DNA from: Curvibacter sp.
GTDB lineage: Bacteria; Pseudomonadota; Gammaproteobacteria; Burkholderiales; Burkholderiaceae_C
NCBI GenBank assembly: GCA_020248905.1
Contig: JADCGR010000032.1
Location: forward strand, 1-64,000
Length of the DNA: 64,000 nucleotides
Direction: 5' to 3'
Part shown: positions 9,409 through 18,679 of the stretch, one piece after another
Position numbering within the stretch: position 1 is the first letter of the stretch
How the letters are laid out: every line of letters begins with the position of its first letter
The notes under the pieces: model-generated
What the model was told of the DNA's origin: nothing
Database searches by the model: none
The model's input: the letters and a program-made list of their open reading frames with translations, nothing else
Position numbers and translations under genes: made by a program

Positions 9409-10496
9409 GCCGCAACTCCCTTCTTGCGCAGGCTCTTGCCGTGCTCGGGCGAGGGCCAGAGGCCGCGCGGACGCAGCAGCATGACGATGATCATTGCCAG
9501 GGCGATCAGCAGCTGGCGCAGGATGGAGGCGTCGAGGCGTCCGCCTGTCATAGCCTGCAGCGGGCCGGCGACATAGCGCAGAACCTCGGGCAGGGCGGCC
9601 AGTAGCACAGCGCCCAGCACCACGCCCGGCAGGTGGCCGATTCCGCCGAGCACCACCATGGCGACGATCATCACGGACTCCATGAGGCTGAAAGACTCGG
9701 GCGAGATAAATCCCTGGAAGGCGGCGAACATGGCTCCGGCCACGCCGCCGAAGGTCGCGCCCATGCCGAAGGCCAGCAGCTTCATGTTGCGTGTGTTGAT
9801 GCCCATGGCCTTGGCGGCGATCTCGTCCTCGCGGATGGCCATCCAGGCACGGCCGATACGCGAGAACTCCAGCCGGTGGCAGATGATGACGCTCACCACC
9901 ACCAACACGAGGAAGAGGTAGTAGTACATCGTGACCGGCGCCAGGTCGAACCCGAAGATGTTGAGCTTCTTGCCGAGATCGAAGCCAAAGAACTCGATCG
10001 AGTCGATCTGGCCGATGCCCTTGGGGCCATTGGTGATATTGACCGGGTGGTCCAGGTTGTTCAGGAAGACGCGGATGATCTCGCCAAAGCCCAGCGTCAC
10101 GATGGCCAGATAGTCGCCGCGCAGCCGCAGCGTCGGCGCTCCCAGCAGGATGCCCAGCACCCCCGCCAACAGCGCACCCAGCGGGATCACCAGCCACAGC
10201 GGCGTGTGCAGGCCGTTGGGGAACATCGCGGCAAAGGCGGGGAAGTGGTCGCTCAGGTGAGGCGAGGCCAGCAGGCCGAACATATAGGCGCCGATGGCGA
10301 AGAAGGCCACGAAGCCCAGGTCCAGCAGGCCGGCATAGCCCACCACAATGTTAAGGCCCAGGGCCAGCAGCACGAAGAGCAGGGCCATGTCGAGGATGCG
10401 CACCCAGGCATTGCCGAAGCCCTGCAGGATGAGCGGCAGCACCAGCAGGCCGATGGCAGCGACCACGATGGCGATGAGGCGGTGACGGGAGTTCAT
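9405..10496 (-). CDS. livM: Branched-chain amino acid ABC transporter permease
   Basis: Multi-TM LivM-like protein, GYAGLLDLGFVAFFAIGAY. Confidence 0.87.
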   Translation of the reverse strand: MNSRHRLIAIVVAAIGLLVLPLILQGFGNAWVRILDMALLFVLLALGLNIVVGYAGLLDLGFVAFFAIGAYMFGLLASPHLSDHFPAFAAMFPNGLHTPLWLVIPLGALLAGVLGILLGAPTLRLRGDYLAIVTLGFGEIIRVFLNNLDHPVNITNGPKGIGQIDSIEFFGFDLGKKLNIFGFDLAPVTMYYYLFLVLVVVSVIICHRLEFSRIGRAWMAIREDEIAAKAMGINTRNMKLLAFGMGATFGGVAGAMFAAFQGFISPESFSLMESVMIVAMVVLGGIGHLPGVVLGAVLLAALPEVLRYVAGPLQAMTGGRLDASILRQLLIALAMIIVMLLRPRGLWPSPEHGKSLRKKGVAA

Positions 10497-10659
10497 TTCG
10501 ATAGCACCAACAACGATGCCACCCCGTGAGCGACAGGTAACGCAAGAAGAAGCCCAACCGGGGAACGCCGTGGAGCCGGCTTTGCCAGGCCACCGGCGTT
10601 GCCCCCTTGGGGGGGGATGCGGCTACACGAAGTGAGCAAGCAACGGGGGTGTTTCATAT

Positions 10660-11580
10660 CTATGCCCGGTCGGCGACACGTTCACCCAGCAGGCCCGAAG
10701 GACGCAGCGTGAGCACCACGATCAGGACGATGAAGGCGAAGATGTCGGCATAGTGGCTGCCCAGCAGGCCACCCGTGAGGTCGCCGATGTAACCTGCACC
10801 AATCGATTCGATCAGACCCAGCAGCACACCGCCCACCACAGCGCCGGCCAGGTTTCCGATGCCGCCGAAGACCGCCGCCGTGAAAGCCTTCAGGCCCGGC
10901 AGAAAGCCCATGCTGTGCTGCACGGTGCCATAGTTGCTGGCCCACATCACGCCGGCAATGGCGGCGAGCACGGCGCCAATGATGAAGGTGGCCGAGATCA
11001 CGCGGTCCGGCTGGACACCCATGAGCGCGGCCACGCGCGGGTTCTCGGCCGTGGCGCGCATGGCGCGGCCCAGCTTGGTGCCGTGCACCAGCCACATCAA
11101 CGCGGCCAGCGTGATGGCCGTGACGACCAGAATCATGATCTGCGTGGGCGTGATGCTGGCGCCGCCGATCGAGATGGGCGTGCTCGGCAGCAGAGTCGGG
11201 TAGGCCTTGAAGTTGGGCTTCCAGATGATCATGGCGATCGTCTGCAGAAGGATGGACATGCCGATCGCGGTGATCAGCGGTGCCAAGCGCGGGCTGTTGC
11301 GCAGCGGCCGGTAGGCCACCTTCTCGATGCTGTAGTTCAGGGCCGCGGCCAGTGCACAGGCGATGAGCAGGGCGATGATCAGCACCAGCCAGGGCGGCAG
11401 CAGGGGTTGCAGGATGCCGATGACCGTCCAGCTCACCAGGGCGCCGACCATAAGCACCTCGCCATGGGCGAAGTTGATCAGGCCGATGATGCCGTAGACC
11501 ATGGTGTAGCCCAGCGCGACCAGGGCGTACATGCTGCCCAGCACCAGGCCGTTGATGATCTGTTGAAGAAAGATGTCCAT
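10660..11580 (-). CDS. livH: Branched-chain amino acid ABC transporter permease
   Basis: MDIFLQQIINGLVLGSMYALVALGYTMVYGIIGLINFAHGE. Confidence 0.9.
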   Translation of the reverse strand: MDIFLQQIINGLVLGSMYALVALGYTMVYGIIGLINFAHGEVLMVGALVSWTVIGILQPLLPPWLVLIIALLIACALAAALNYSIEKVAYRPLRNSPRLAPLITAIGMSILLQTIAMIIWKPNFKAYPTLLPSTPISIGGASITPTQIMILVVTAITLAALMWLVHGTKLGRAMRATAENPRVAALMGVQPDRVISATFIIGAVLAAIAGVMWASNYGTVQHSMGFLPGLKAFTAAVFGGIGNLAGAVVGGVLLGLIESIGAGYIGDLTGGLLGSHYADIFAFIVLIVVLTLRPSGLLGERVADRA

Positions 11581-11627
11581 ATGTACCCTGACGCAATCTT
11601 CATGCCACGTGCGGCAGGCCCCGCAGG

Positions 11628-12932
11628 CTAATTCCGACTCTTTTCGTTGAGCGCGCGAAGTGTACGCATCTTTTCGGCGATTTTGATCTCCAGCCCCCGC
11701 TCCACCGGTCGGTAGAAACCCGGCTCGGCCATGCCCTCGGGCAGATAGCTTTCTCCGGCCGCAAATGCCCCCTCTTCATTGTGGGCATAGCGGTAGCCCT
11801 TGCCGTAGTCCAGCTCCTTCATGAGCTTCGTTGGCGCATTACGCAGATGCATGGGCACGGGGCGGGTGCCGTCTTTCTTGATGAAGGCGCGAGCTTCGTT
11901 GTAGGCCTTGTACACGGCATTGCTCTTGGGCGCCACAGCGAGGTAGACCACGCACTCGGCCAGGGCCAGTTCCCCCTCGGGTGAGCCCAGTCGTTCATAC
12001 ACCTCGGCGGCGTCCAGCGCCAGGCGCAGAGCGCGCGGGTCGGCCAGGCCGATGTCTTCGCTGGCCATGCGCAACAGGCGACGTGCCATGTAACGCGGGT
12101 CGGCACCGCCGTCGAGCATGCGGACGAACCAGTAGAGCGAAGCATCGGGGTCGCTGCCACGCACGGACTTGTGCAGCGCGCTGATGGTGTCGTAGAACTG
12201 CTCGCCGCCCTTGTCGTAGCGGCGCATGCGCTCGCCCAGCACCCTGAGCAACCACGCGTCGGTGATGAGTTCCTGCTTCTGCTGCGTGGCGGCGGTCGAC
12301 AGTGTCTCCAAGGTGTTGAGCAGGCGGCGTGCGTCGCCGTCGGCGTAGGCGATCAGGCGGTCGCGCGCGGCGTCTTCGAGCGGCGGTACGGCCTCGATGG
12401 CCAGGGCCCGCTGCACGATCTGCCTCAGGTCGTCCTCGCCCAGTGACTGCAGAACATAGACCGCTGCGCGTGAGAGCAGGGCGGAGTTGACCTCGAAGGA
12501 GGGGTTCTCTGTGGTGGCCCCGATGAACGTGAAAAGTCCGCTTTCCACATGTGGAAGAAACGCATCCTGCTGGCTCTTGTTGAACCGGTGCACCTCGTCG
12601 ACGAAGACGATGGTGCGTCTGGCGTGCTCAGGTCCGCGGCCCAGCGCCACCTGCGCCCGCTCCACGGCCTCGCGGATATCCTTGACGCCGCCCAGCACAG
12701 CGCTGATGCTGATGAACTGCGCGCCAAACGCATCAGCCATGAGCCGCGCAATGGTGGTCTTGCCCGTGCCCGGTGGGCCCCAGAGGATGCAGCTGTGCGG
12801 CTGGCCTGATTCAAAGGCAATGCGCAGCGGCATGCCCTCGCCGAGCAAGTGCTGCTGGCCAATGACTTCGCCCAGGGTCTTGGGGCGCAGGCGCTCGGCG
12901 AGGGGTTGGTGCGGGGCGGCACTGGGGGGCAT
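11628..12932 (-). CDS. rarA: Replication-associated recombination protein A (AAA+ ATPase)
   Basis: LAERLRPKTLGEVIGQQHLLGEG, WGPPGTGKTTIARLMA, DEVHRFNKSQQDAFLPHVE. Confidence 0.93.
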   Translation of the reverse strand: MPPSAAPHQPLAERLRPKTLGEVIGQQHLLGEGMPLRIAFESGQPHSCILWGPPGTGKTTIARLMADAFGAQFISISAVLGGVKDIREAVERAQVALGRGPEHARRTIVFVDEVHRFNKSQQDAFLPHVESGLFTFIGATTENPSFEVNSALLSRAAVYVLQSLGEDDLRQIVQRALAIEAVPPLEDAARDRLIAYADGDARRLLNTLETLSTAATQQKQELITDAWLLRVLGERMRRYDKGGEQFYDTISALHKSVRGSDPDASLYWFVRMLDGGADPRYMARRLLRMASEDIGLADPRALRLALDAAEVYERLGSPEGELALAECVVYLAVAPKSNAVYKAYNEARAFIKKDGTRPVPMHLRNAPTKLMKELDYGKGYRYAHNEEGAFAAGESYLPEGMAEPGFYRPVERGLEIKIAEKMRTLRALNEKSRN

Positions 12933-13004
12933 GGCGGGGATTCTAGGGCTTGAGATTTTCTATTTGCCTATGCGTAGACTGTCGTGGCAAGCCGGGTCTC
13001 GCCC

Positions 13005-13067
13005 CGGCGGGCGAGGTACTTTTCTTTGCTTCGCCAAAGCATAGTACCCAAAAGAAAGGGGAGCCGG
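13005..13067. repeat. Intergenic palindromic element next to the IS remnant
   Basis: Nested inverted repeats GGTACTtttCTTTGcttcgcCAAAGcatAGTACC followed by caaaagaaagg. Confidence 0.5.
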
Positions 13068-13184
13068 ATTCGTCGGCCCGCTACGCGGGCACGCTGCGTT
13101 GCCCGGCCTGAGCGGGGTGCGCGCAAACTCGCCCTGCGGGCTCAGACATGCGCGCCCCTCTTTCCGCTCAGCCCTGCGCTGCTC

Positions 13185-13892
13185 CTGAAGCGCGGCAGCA
13201 TCGTGGACGCCACCATCATTGCGGCACCCCGCTCGACCAAGAACAGCAGCGGCGAGCGCGACCCCGAGATGCACCAGACCAACAAGGGCAACCAATGGCA
13301 CTTCGGCATGAAGGCGCACATCGCCGTGGATGCGCACTCCGGGCTGGTACACACCGTCACGACCACCGCAGCCAACGAGGCCGACGTGGAGCAGGTGGCC
13401 GATCTGTTGCACGGCAAGCAAGAGCAGGTCTGGGCGGATTCGGGCTACCGCAGGGCGCAGACCCGGGTGAGCAAGGCTGAGCTGCAGTGGCACATTGCTG
13501 CACGGCCCAGCGACATAGCCAAGCTGCCCGAGGGCCGGGCCAAGGCCAGCGCCAAAAGGCAAGAGCACCGCAAGGCCAGCATCCGGGCTAAGGTGGAACA
13601 CCCCTTGCGGGTGATCAAGCGTCAGTTCGGGCTGGTGAAGGTCCGCTTCAAAGGCCTGGCCAAGAACACGGCGCACGTCATCACGCTGTTTGCGCTGTCC
13701 AATCTGTGGATGGCGCGCAGGAGGCTCATGGCGATGATGGGGCTAGTGCGTGTGCAGGGGGCGTGAAGCCCCAGAAAGGGCGCCGATGGCGCCGCAAATG
13801 ACCTTCGGGCAGGTGGAAACCGGCGACGCGAGTCGTGTTCGTCATGAAAACCGACCGTCGGGCAGCGGTTTTATGACTTGTGCAGACGTTCC
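13185..13892 (+). pseudogene. 5'-truncated IS5-family transposase with right-end terminal repeat
   Basis: In-frame LKRGSIVDATIIAAPRSTKNSSGERDPEMHQTNKGNQWHFGMKAHIAVDAHSGLVHTV... to stop at 13766 lacks the N-terminal part; candidate right IR cttgtgcagacgttcc at 13877-13892. Confidence 0.8.
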
Positions 13893-13918
13893 TTATATGG
13901 GAATCTAGCCGAGAGCAT

Positions 13919-14221
13919 TCACACCGCAAGTAGTCGGCAGCGCTCGATGCGCGCCAGCGTATCAACCATGGTTTCGCGGGCGATGGCCATGTCGTAGTTG
14001 GCCTGGCCGCGCAGCCACCAACCGTCGCTGAGGCCGAAGTAGCGGCACAGGCGCAGGTCGGTATCGGCGGTGATGGCTCGCTTGCCGGCCACGATGTCAC
14101 CAATGCGCTGAGGCGGGACACCGATGTCCTTGGCTAGGCGGTATTTGGTCAGGCCCAGGGGTTTGAGGAATTCTTCGTCCAGCATTTCGCCGGGGGAGAC
14201 GGGGGCAACAGTACGACGCAT
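13919..14221 (-). CDS. higA: HigA-family XRE antitoxin
   Basis: VSPGEMLDEEFLKPLGLTKYRLAKDIGVPPQRIGDIVAGKRAITADTDLRLCRYFGLSDGWWLRGQANYD. Confidence 0.88.
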   Translation of the reverse strand: MRRTVAPVSPGEMLDEEFLKPLGLTKYRLAKDIGVPPQRIGDIVAGKRAITADTDLRLCRYFGLSDGWWLRGQANYDMAIARETMVDTLARIERCRLLAV

Positions 14222-14232
14222 CTTCAACTCCT

Positions 14233-14514
14233 TCAGTGGTAATCCACGATCTCCACATCCACCGCGCCTTCGGGCGTCCAGACAAAACACACGCGCCACT
14301 GGTCGTTGACGCGTATGCTGTGCTGGCCCTTGCGCTTGCCCTTCAGCGCCTCCAGCTGGTTACCCGGCGGTACCCTCAAGTCGTCAAGGGTGGCCGACCA
14401 GTCCAGTTGCTCCAGCTTGCGCAAGGCAGGTCGTTCAATCTGGATCCAACGGCGTACGCGCTGGCCCATGAAGAGGGCCTGGGTACCACGGTACTTGAAG
14501 CTTTTGATCGCCAC
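14233..14514 (-). CDS. higB: HigB/RelE-family toxin (GTG start proposed)
   Basis: AIKSFKYRGTQALFMG...LRVPPGNQLEALKGKRKGQHSIRVNDQWRVCFVW; immediately upstream of higA. Confidence 0.85.
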   Translation of the reverse strand: MAIKSFKYRGTQALFMGQRVRRWIQIERPALRKLEQLDWSATLDDLRVPPGNQLEALKGKRKGQHSIRVNDQWRVCFVWTPEGAVDVEIVDYH

Positions 14515-14550
14515 CGGACAAATAATAACGTTATGCGTTAATAACGTCAA
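14515..14550 (-). promoter_or_regulatory. higBA promoter with embedded operator
   Basis: On the minus strand TTGACG (14550-14545), 17-nt spacer, TATTAT (14527-14522), 7 nt, GTG start; palindrome TAACG-ttatg-CGTTA (14526-14540) and direct repeats TAATAACGT at 14523 and 14539. Confidence 0.6.
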
Positions 14551-14611
14551 GTGTGCATGGTGATCTCAGGTGATGCGGAGGGGCGTACTCGCAAGCTGCG
14601 AAAATCCATTC

Positions 14612-15376
14612 ATGACCTACTCCGTCAAAGAAATCTTCTACACCATGCAAGGTGAAGGCGCCCAGTCCGGCGGGGCGGCGGTGTTCTGCCCCTTTGCGGG
14701 CTGCAATCTCTGGAGCGGGCGCGAGGAAGACCGGGCAGCGGCGGTTTGCAAGTTCTGCGATACCGACTTCGTGGGCACGGACGGCACGGGCGGCGGCAAG
14801 TTCGCGACGGCCGACGCGCTGGCCGATGCGATTCAGGAAGCCTGGGAGCCACAGGGCAGCGCCGGTCGCTACGTGGTGCTGACCGGTGGCAAGCCCCTGC
14901 TGCAGGTGGACGAGGCGCTCACGACGGCCCTGCACGCGCGCGGCTTCACCATTGCCGTGGAAACCAATGGCACGCAGCCCGCCCCGCCGGGCCTGGACTG
15001 GATTTGCGTGAGCCCCAAGGCCGATGCCAAAGTGGTGCTCACGCGTGGGCACGAGCTCAAGCTGGTCTACCCGCAGCGTGAGACCCAGGCTGATCCGGCG
15101 CGCTTCGCGGGCATGGACTTCCAGCATTTCTTCCTCCAGCCCATGGACGGGCCGGACCGCGTGGCCAACACGGAACGTGCCATCGCCTACTGCCAGCAAC
15201 ACCCGCAATGTCGGTTGGGCATTCCGTCGCACAAGATGGTCGGCATAAGCTCATCACCGAAAGAGATTGATGTACGAGATCAGCCAGCGCTTTTTCTTCG
15301 ATGTAGCCCACACCCTGCGCCGCGAACTCGAGGCCGAGGAAAGCGAGCGCGTGCACTGTCACACCTATCACGCTGA
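14612..15376 (+). CDS. queE: 7-carboxy-7-deazaguanine synthase-like radical SAM protein, probably degraded (GGE->GGK, aberrant 3' end running into queD)
   Basis: MTYSVKEIFYTMQGEGAQSG..., CX14CX2C cluster motif (CNLWSGREEDRAAAVCKFC); conserved homology ends near ...HKMVGI (about 15247). Confidence 0.75.
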   Translation: MTYSVKEIFYTMQGEGAQSGGAAVFCPFAGCNLWSGREEDRAAAVCKFCDTDFVGTDGTGGGKFATADALADAIQEAWEPQGSAGRYVVLTGGKPLLQVDEALTTALHARGFTIAVETNGTQPAPPGLDWICVSPKADAKVVLTRGHELKLVYPQRETQADPARFAGMDFQHFFLQPMDGPDRVANTERAIAYCQQHPQCRLGIPSHKMVGISSSPKEIDVRDQPALFLRCSPHPAPRTRGRGKRARALSHLSR

Positions 15377-15644
15377 GGTTGCGGTGCGCGGCGAGCCGGA
15401 CGACAGCACTGGCATGGTGCTGGACTTGGGCGCGGTTCGCCTAGCAATCGAGGGGCTGAGGGCGAAGCTGGACCACCATTTCCTGGATGAAGTGCCCGGC
15501 CCGGGCATTCCCACGCTGGAGAACCTCCGCACCCTCATCTGGAGGGAGTTGTAGCCCCAGGTGCCAGGACTTGCCGCTGTCCAGGTGGAGCGGCAGGCTA
15601 TCGGGGATAAATGCGTTTACCGGCCCAGGGGGGTTCACATCTGA
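15270..15644 (+). pseudogene. queD: 6-carboxytetrahydropterin synthase with in-frame amber stop at 15552-15554
   Basis: MYEISQRFFFDVAHTLRRE...LDHHFLDEVPG...LIWREL-TAG-PQVPGLAAVQVERQAIGDKCVYRPRG; QueD C-terminus continues in the same frame after the TAG. Confidence 0.72.
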
Positions 15645-15649
15645 TCGGG

Positions 15650-15700
15650 CTGAGCGCGTCGAAGCCTGCCTTCTTTCCGCCAGCCCTTCGATACGGTCAG
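15650..15700. repeat. REP-like imperfect inverted repeat downstream of queD
   Basis: CTGAgcGCGTCGAAG (15650-15664) ... CTTCGATaCGGTCAG (15686-15700). Confidence 0.45.
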
Positions 15701-15718
15701 GGCCAGCGGTAGAAAAAA

Positions 15719-18541
15719 TCAGCCCGTATTCCGTAGGCCCGCCGCAATCCCGTTGATCGAAATATGGATGCCGCGGCGCAAGCGCTCATCCGCCTGCCCC
15801 GCGCGGTAACGCCGCATCAGTTCCACCTGCAGGTGGTGCAGCGGGTCGATGTAGGGGAAGCGGTGGCGGATGGAGCGTTGCAGGGCCGCGTTGCCGGCGA
15901 GGCGCTGCTTCTCGCCAGTGAGCTGGGTGAGCGCGTGCACGGTGCGCTGCCATTCCGCCTCAATCTGGGCAAATACCTTGCGCCGTAGCCGGCTGTCGCC
16001 AACCAGCTCGGCATAGCGTGAGCCAAGCGCGAGATCACTCTTGGCAAGCACCATATCCATGTTGGAGAGCAGGGTCTGGAAGAAGGGCCACTGGCGGGCC
16101 ATCTTCTGCAGCAGGGCCAGGCGCTCCTTGTGTTCCCTGGTGCCGCCCGCGTTTAGGAAGGTCTCGACGGCGGAGCCGAAGCCGTACCAACCCGGTAGGG
16201 TCAGGCGGCATTGGCCCCAGCTGAAGCCCCAGGGAATGGCGCGCAGGTCCTCGATCCTCTGCGTGGCCTTGCGCGAAGCGGGACGTGATCCGATGTTGAG
16301 CTCGGCGATCTCTCGGATAGGCGTGGCGCCGAAGAAGTAATCGGCAAAGCCCTCGGTCTCGTAGACCAGCTTGCGGTAGGCCGCCATGCTCGCGCGCGAG
16401 AGCTGCTCGGCCGCCTCCAGGTAAGCCTTGGCCGCCGGCTTGGTGGGCTGCAGCAGGGTGGCTTCCAGCGTGGCGGCGACCAGGGTTTCGAGGTTGCGTC
16501 GGCCGATCTCGGGGTTGGCGTACTTGGAAGCGATGACCTCCCCCTGCTCGGTCAGGCGGATCTGGCCGCGCACCGTGCCGGGGGGCTGGGCCAGGATGGC
16601 CTGGTAGCTCGGGCCGCCGCCGCGTCCTACGGTGCCGCCGCGGCCATGGAACAGCCTGGCCTGTATCGGCTGCAGCTCGTCAAACAGTTCCACCAGCGCG
16701 ATCTCGGCGCGATACAGCTCCCAATTGCTCGTGAAGATGCCACCGTCTTTGTTGCTGTCCGAGTAGCCGAGCATGATGTCCTGCTCGAAATACTGGTCGG
16801 GCCGGCCGCGCTGGACCAGCGCGCGGATGCCGGGGAGCGCGTAATACTCGCGCATGATGGGTGCGGCCTGGCGCAGGTCCTCGATGGTCTCGAAAAGCGG
16901 TACGACGATGAGGTCGGCCGTGCAGCTGCCGGTGTCGAGGGTGCCGCGCATCAGCCCCACCTCTTTTTGAAGCAGCAGGACCTCTAACAGGTCGCTCACC
17001 GTTTCGGTGTGGCTAATGATGTAGTGGCGTATGGCCTCGGCGCCGTAGCGGCGGCGGATCTCCCGTGCAGCTTCGAAGACCGCCAGCTCGCTCTGCGTCC
17101 AGGCGCTGTACTCGGCGCCCACCACCCGCAGCGCCCGGGCGTCGGACAGCAGGCGCAGCAGCAGGCTGCGTTTGGCCATCTCGTCGAGCGCGGCGTAGTG
17201 CGATTCGATACGCGCTGTGGCCAGCAGCTCGGCGACGGCTTCCTCATGCTTGTCCGAGCTCTGGCGCAGGTCCAGCGTGGCCAGGTGAAAGCCAAAGACG
17301 TCCACAGCACGGATCAGCGCTCGCAGCCGCTGCTCGACCAGGGCCGCGCCGTGGCGTTCGTTCAGCGAGTCGGCGATGGTGCGCAGATCGGCCAGAAACT
17401 CGCTGGCAGCGGCATAGGGTTTCTGCGGTGCCACGGCGTGCCGTGCAGCCTCGCCGCCGCTGAGCTCGCGCAACGTGGCCGCCAGACGTGCGTAGATACC
17501 GATCAGCGCACGGCGGTAGGGCTCGTCGCGACGGTGCTCGCTGTTATCGGGCGAGGCATCGGCCAGCTGGCGCATGGCCGCGCTGCAGCCCACGAGCAGG
17601 TCGGACACCGAGAGCTCGGCGCCCAGCAGGTGCACTTCCGTCAGGTAATGGCGCAGCGCCACCTCGGACTGGCGGGCCAGGGCCAATCGCATGGTCTCGG
17701 CCGTGACGTTGTGATTGCCGTCGCGGTCACCGCCGATCCAGTGCCCCATGCGCAGGAAGCTGTGCAGATGGGGCTGGCCCAGCTCTCGCTCCAGGTTGCC
17801 GTAGAGCGCGGGAATCTCACGCAGGAAGGTGGGTTCGTAATAGCTCAGGGCGTTGTCGATCTCGTCGGCGACCTGCAGCTTGCTGTTGCGCACCAGCCGG
17901 GTCTGCCAGAGCTGCAGCACGCGCGCACGCAGCTGCGCCTCGTTGGCCGCCAGCTGGCGCGGGGTAAGCATGTCCTTGCGCGGGTCGACGCCGACCGCGC
18001 GGGCGCGGATCTCGTCGCGCTCGGTCAGCAGTCGGGCGATGGTGCGCTCCGCGTCCAGGATGCTCTTGCGCTGCACCTCGGTCGGATGGGCGGTGAGCAC
18101 TGGCGAGAGAAAGCTGCGGGCCAGGGTGTTCGCGATGACCTTGGGCGTGATGCCCGCCCAGCGTAGGCGCGACAGCGCCACTTCAATACTGCCTTCCTGT
18201 TCGCTGCCTGCGCGCTCATGCACCGCGCGGCGGCGGATGTGATGGCGGTCCTCCGCCAGGTTGGCCAGGTGGCTGAAATAGGTGAAGGCACGGATCACAC
18301 TGACGGTCTGGTCATCGCTCAGACCCTTGAGCAGCTTCTTGAGGGCCTTTTCAGCCTCCGTATCGTCATGCCGGCGGAAGTTCACCGAGAGCTTGCGGAT
18401 CTGCTCCACCAGCTCATAAGCCTCGCCGCCCTCCTGCTCGCGGATCACATCCCCCAGGATGCGGCCGAGCAGGCGAATGTCTTCGACGAGGGGGCGCTCG
18501 TTGTCTCGGGATCGGGAAGGGGGGGCGGCGGGACCGGGCAT
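15719..18541 (-). CDS. ppc: Phosphoenolpyruvate carboxylase
   Basis: [50 protein letters not shown]-terminal [13 protein letters not shown]. Confidence 0.96.
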   Translation of the reverse strand: MPGPAAPPSRSRDNERPLVEDIRLLGRILGDVIREQEGGEAYELVEQIRKLSVNFRRHDDTEAEKALKKLLKGLSDDQTVSVIRAFTYFSHLANLAEDRHHIRRRAVHERAGSEQEGSIEVALSRLRWAGITPKVIANTLARSFLSPVLTAHPTEVQRKSILDAERTIARLLTERDEIRARAVGVDPRKDMLTPRQLAANEAQLRARVLQLWQTRLVRNSKLQVADEIDNALSYYEPTFLREIPALYGNLERELGQPHLHSFLRMGHWIGGDRDGNHNVTAETMRLALARQSEVALRHYLTEVHLLGAELSVSDLLVGCSAAMRQLADASPDNSEHRRDEPYRRALIGIYARLAATLRELSGGEAARHAVAPQKPYAAASEFLADLRTIADSLNERHGAALVEQRLRALIRAVDVFGFHLATLDLRQSSDKHEEAVAELLATARIESHYAALDEMAKRSLLLRLLSDARALRVVGAEYSAWTQSELAVFEAAREIRRRYGAEAIRHYIISHTETVSDLLEVLLLQKEVGLMRGTLDTGSCTADLIVVPLFETIEDLRQAAPIMREYYALPGIRALVQRGRPDQYFEQDIMLGYSDSNKDGGIFTSNWELYRAEIALVELFDELQPIQARLFHGRGGTVGRGGGPSYQAILAQPPGTVRGQIRLTEQGEVIASKYANPEIGRRNLETLVAATLEATLLQPTKPAAKAYLEAAEQLSRASMAAYRKLVYETEGFADYFFGATPIREIAELNIGSRPASRKATQRIEDLRAIPWGFSWGQCRLTLPGWYGFGSAVETFLNAGGTREHKERLALLQKMARQWPFFQTLLSNMDMVLAKSDLALGSRYAELVGDSRLRRKVFAQIEAEWQRTVHALTQLTGEKQRLAGNAALQRSIRHRFPYIDPLHHLQVELMRRYRAGQADERLRRGIHISINGIAAGLRNTG

Positions 18542-18679
18542 GAGGTGTCCTGTGAAGCTGCAAATTTGAGTGGCGTCGCATGCTAGCATCGCCTGCGTAT
18601 CTATCCATTGTGTCTTGATTGCCCTCTGATCAGCCCGACGCGGGTGGTCCGCGTCTTTTCCCTCAAAAAATATCGATAC

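Noticed and set aside
12984-13190. N-terminal part of the ORF containing the transposase homology
   Set aside because: Residues before LKRGSIVDA are derived from palindromic intergenic DNA, not from transposase; only the later part is called.
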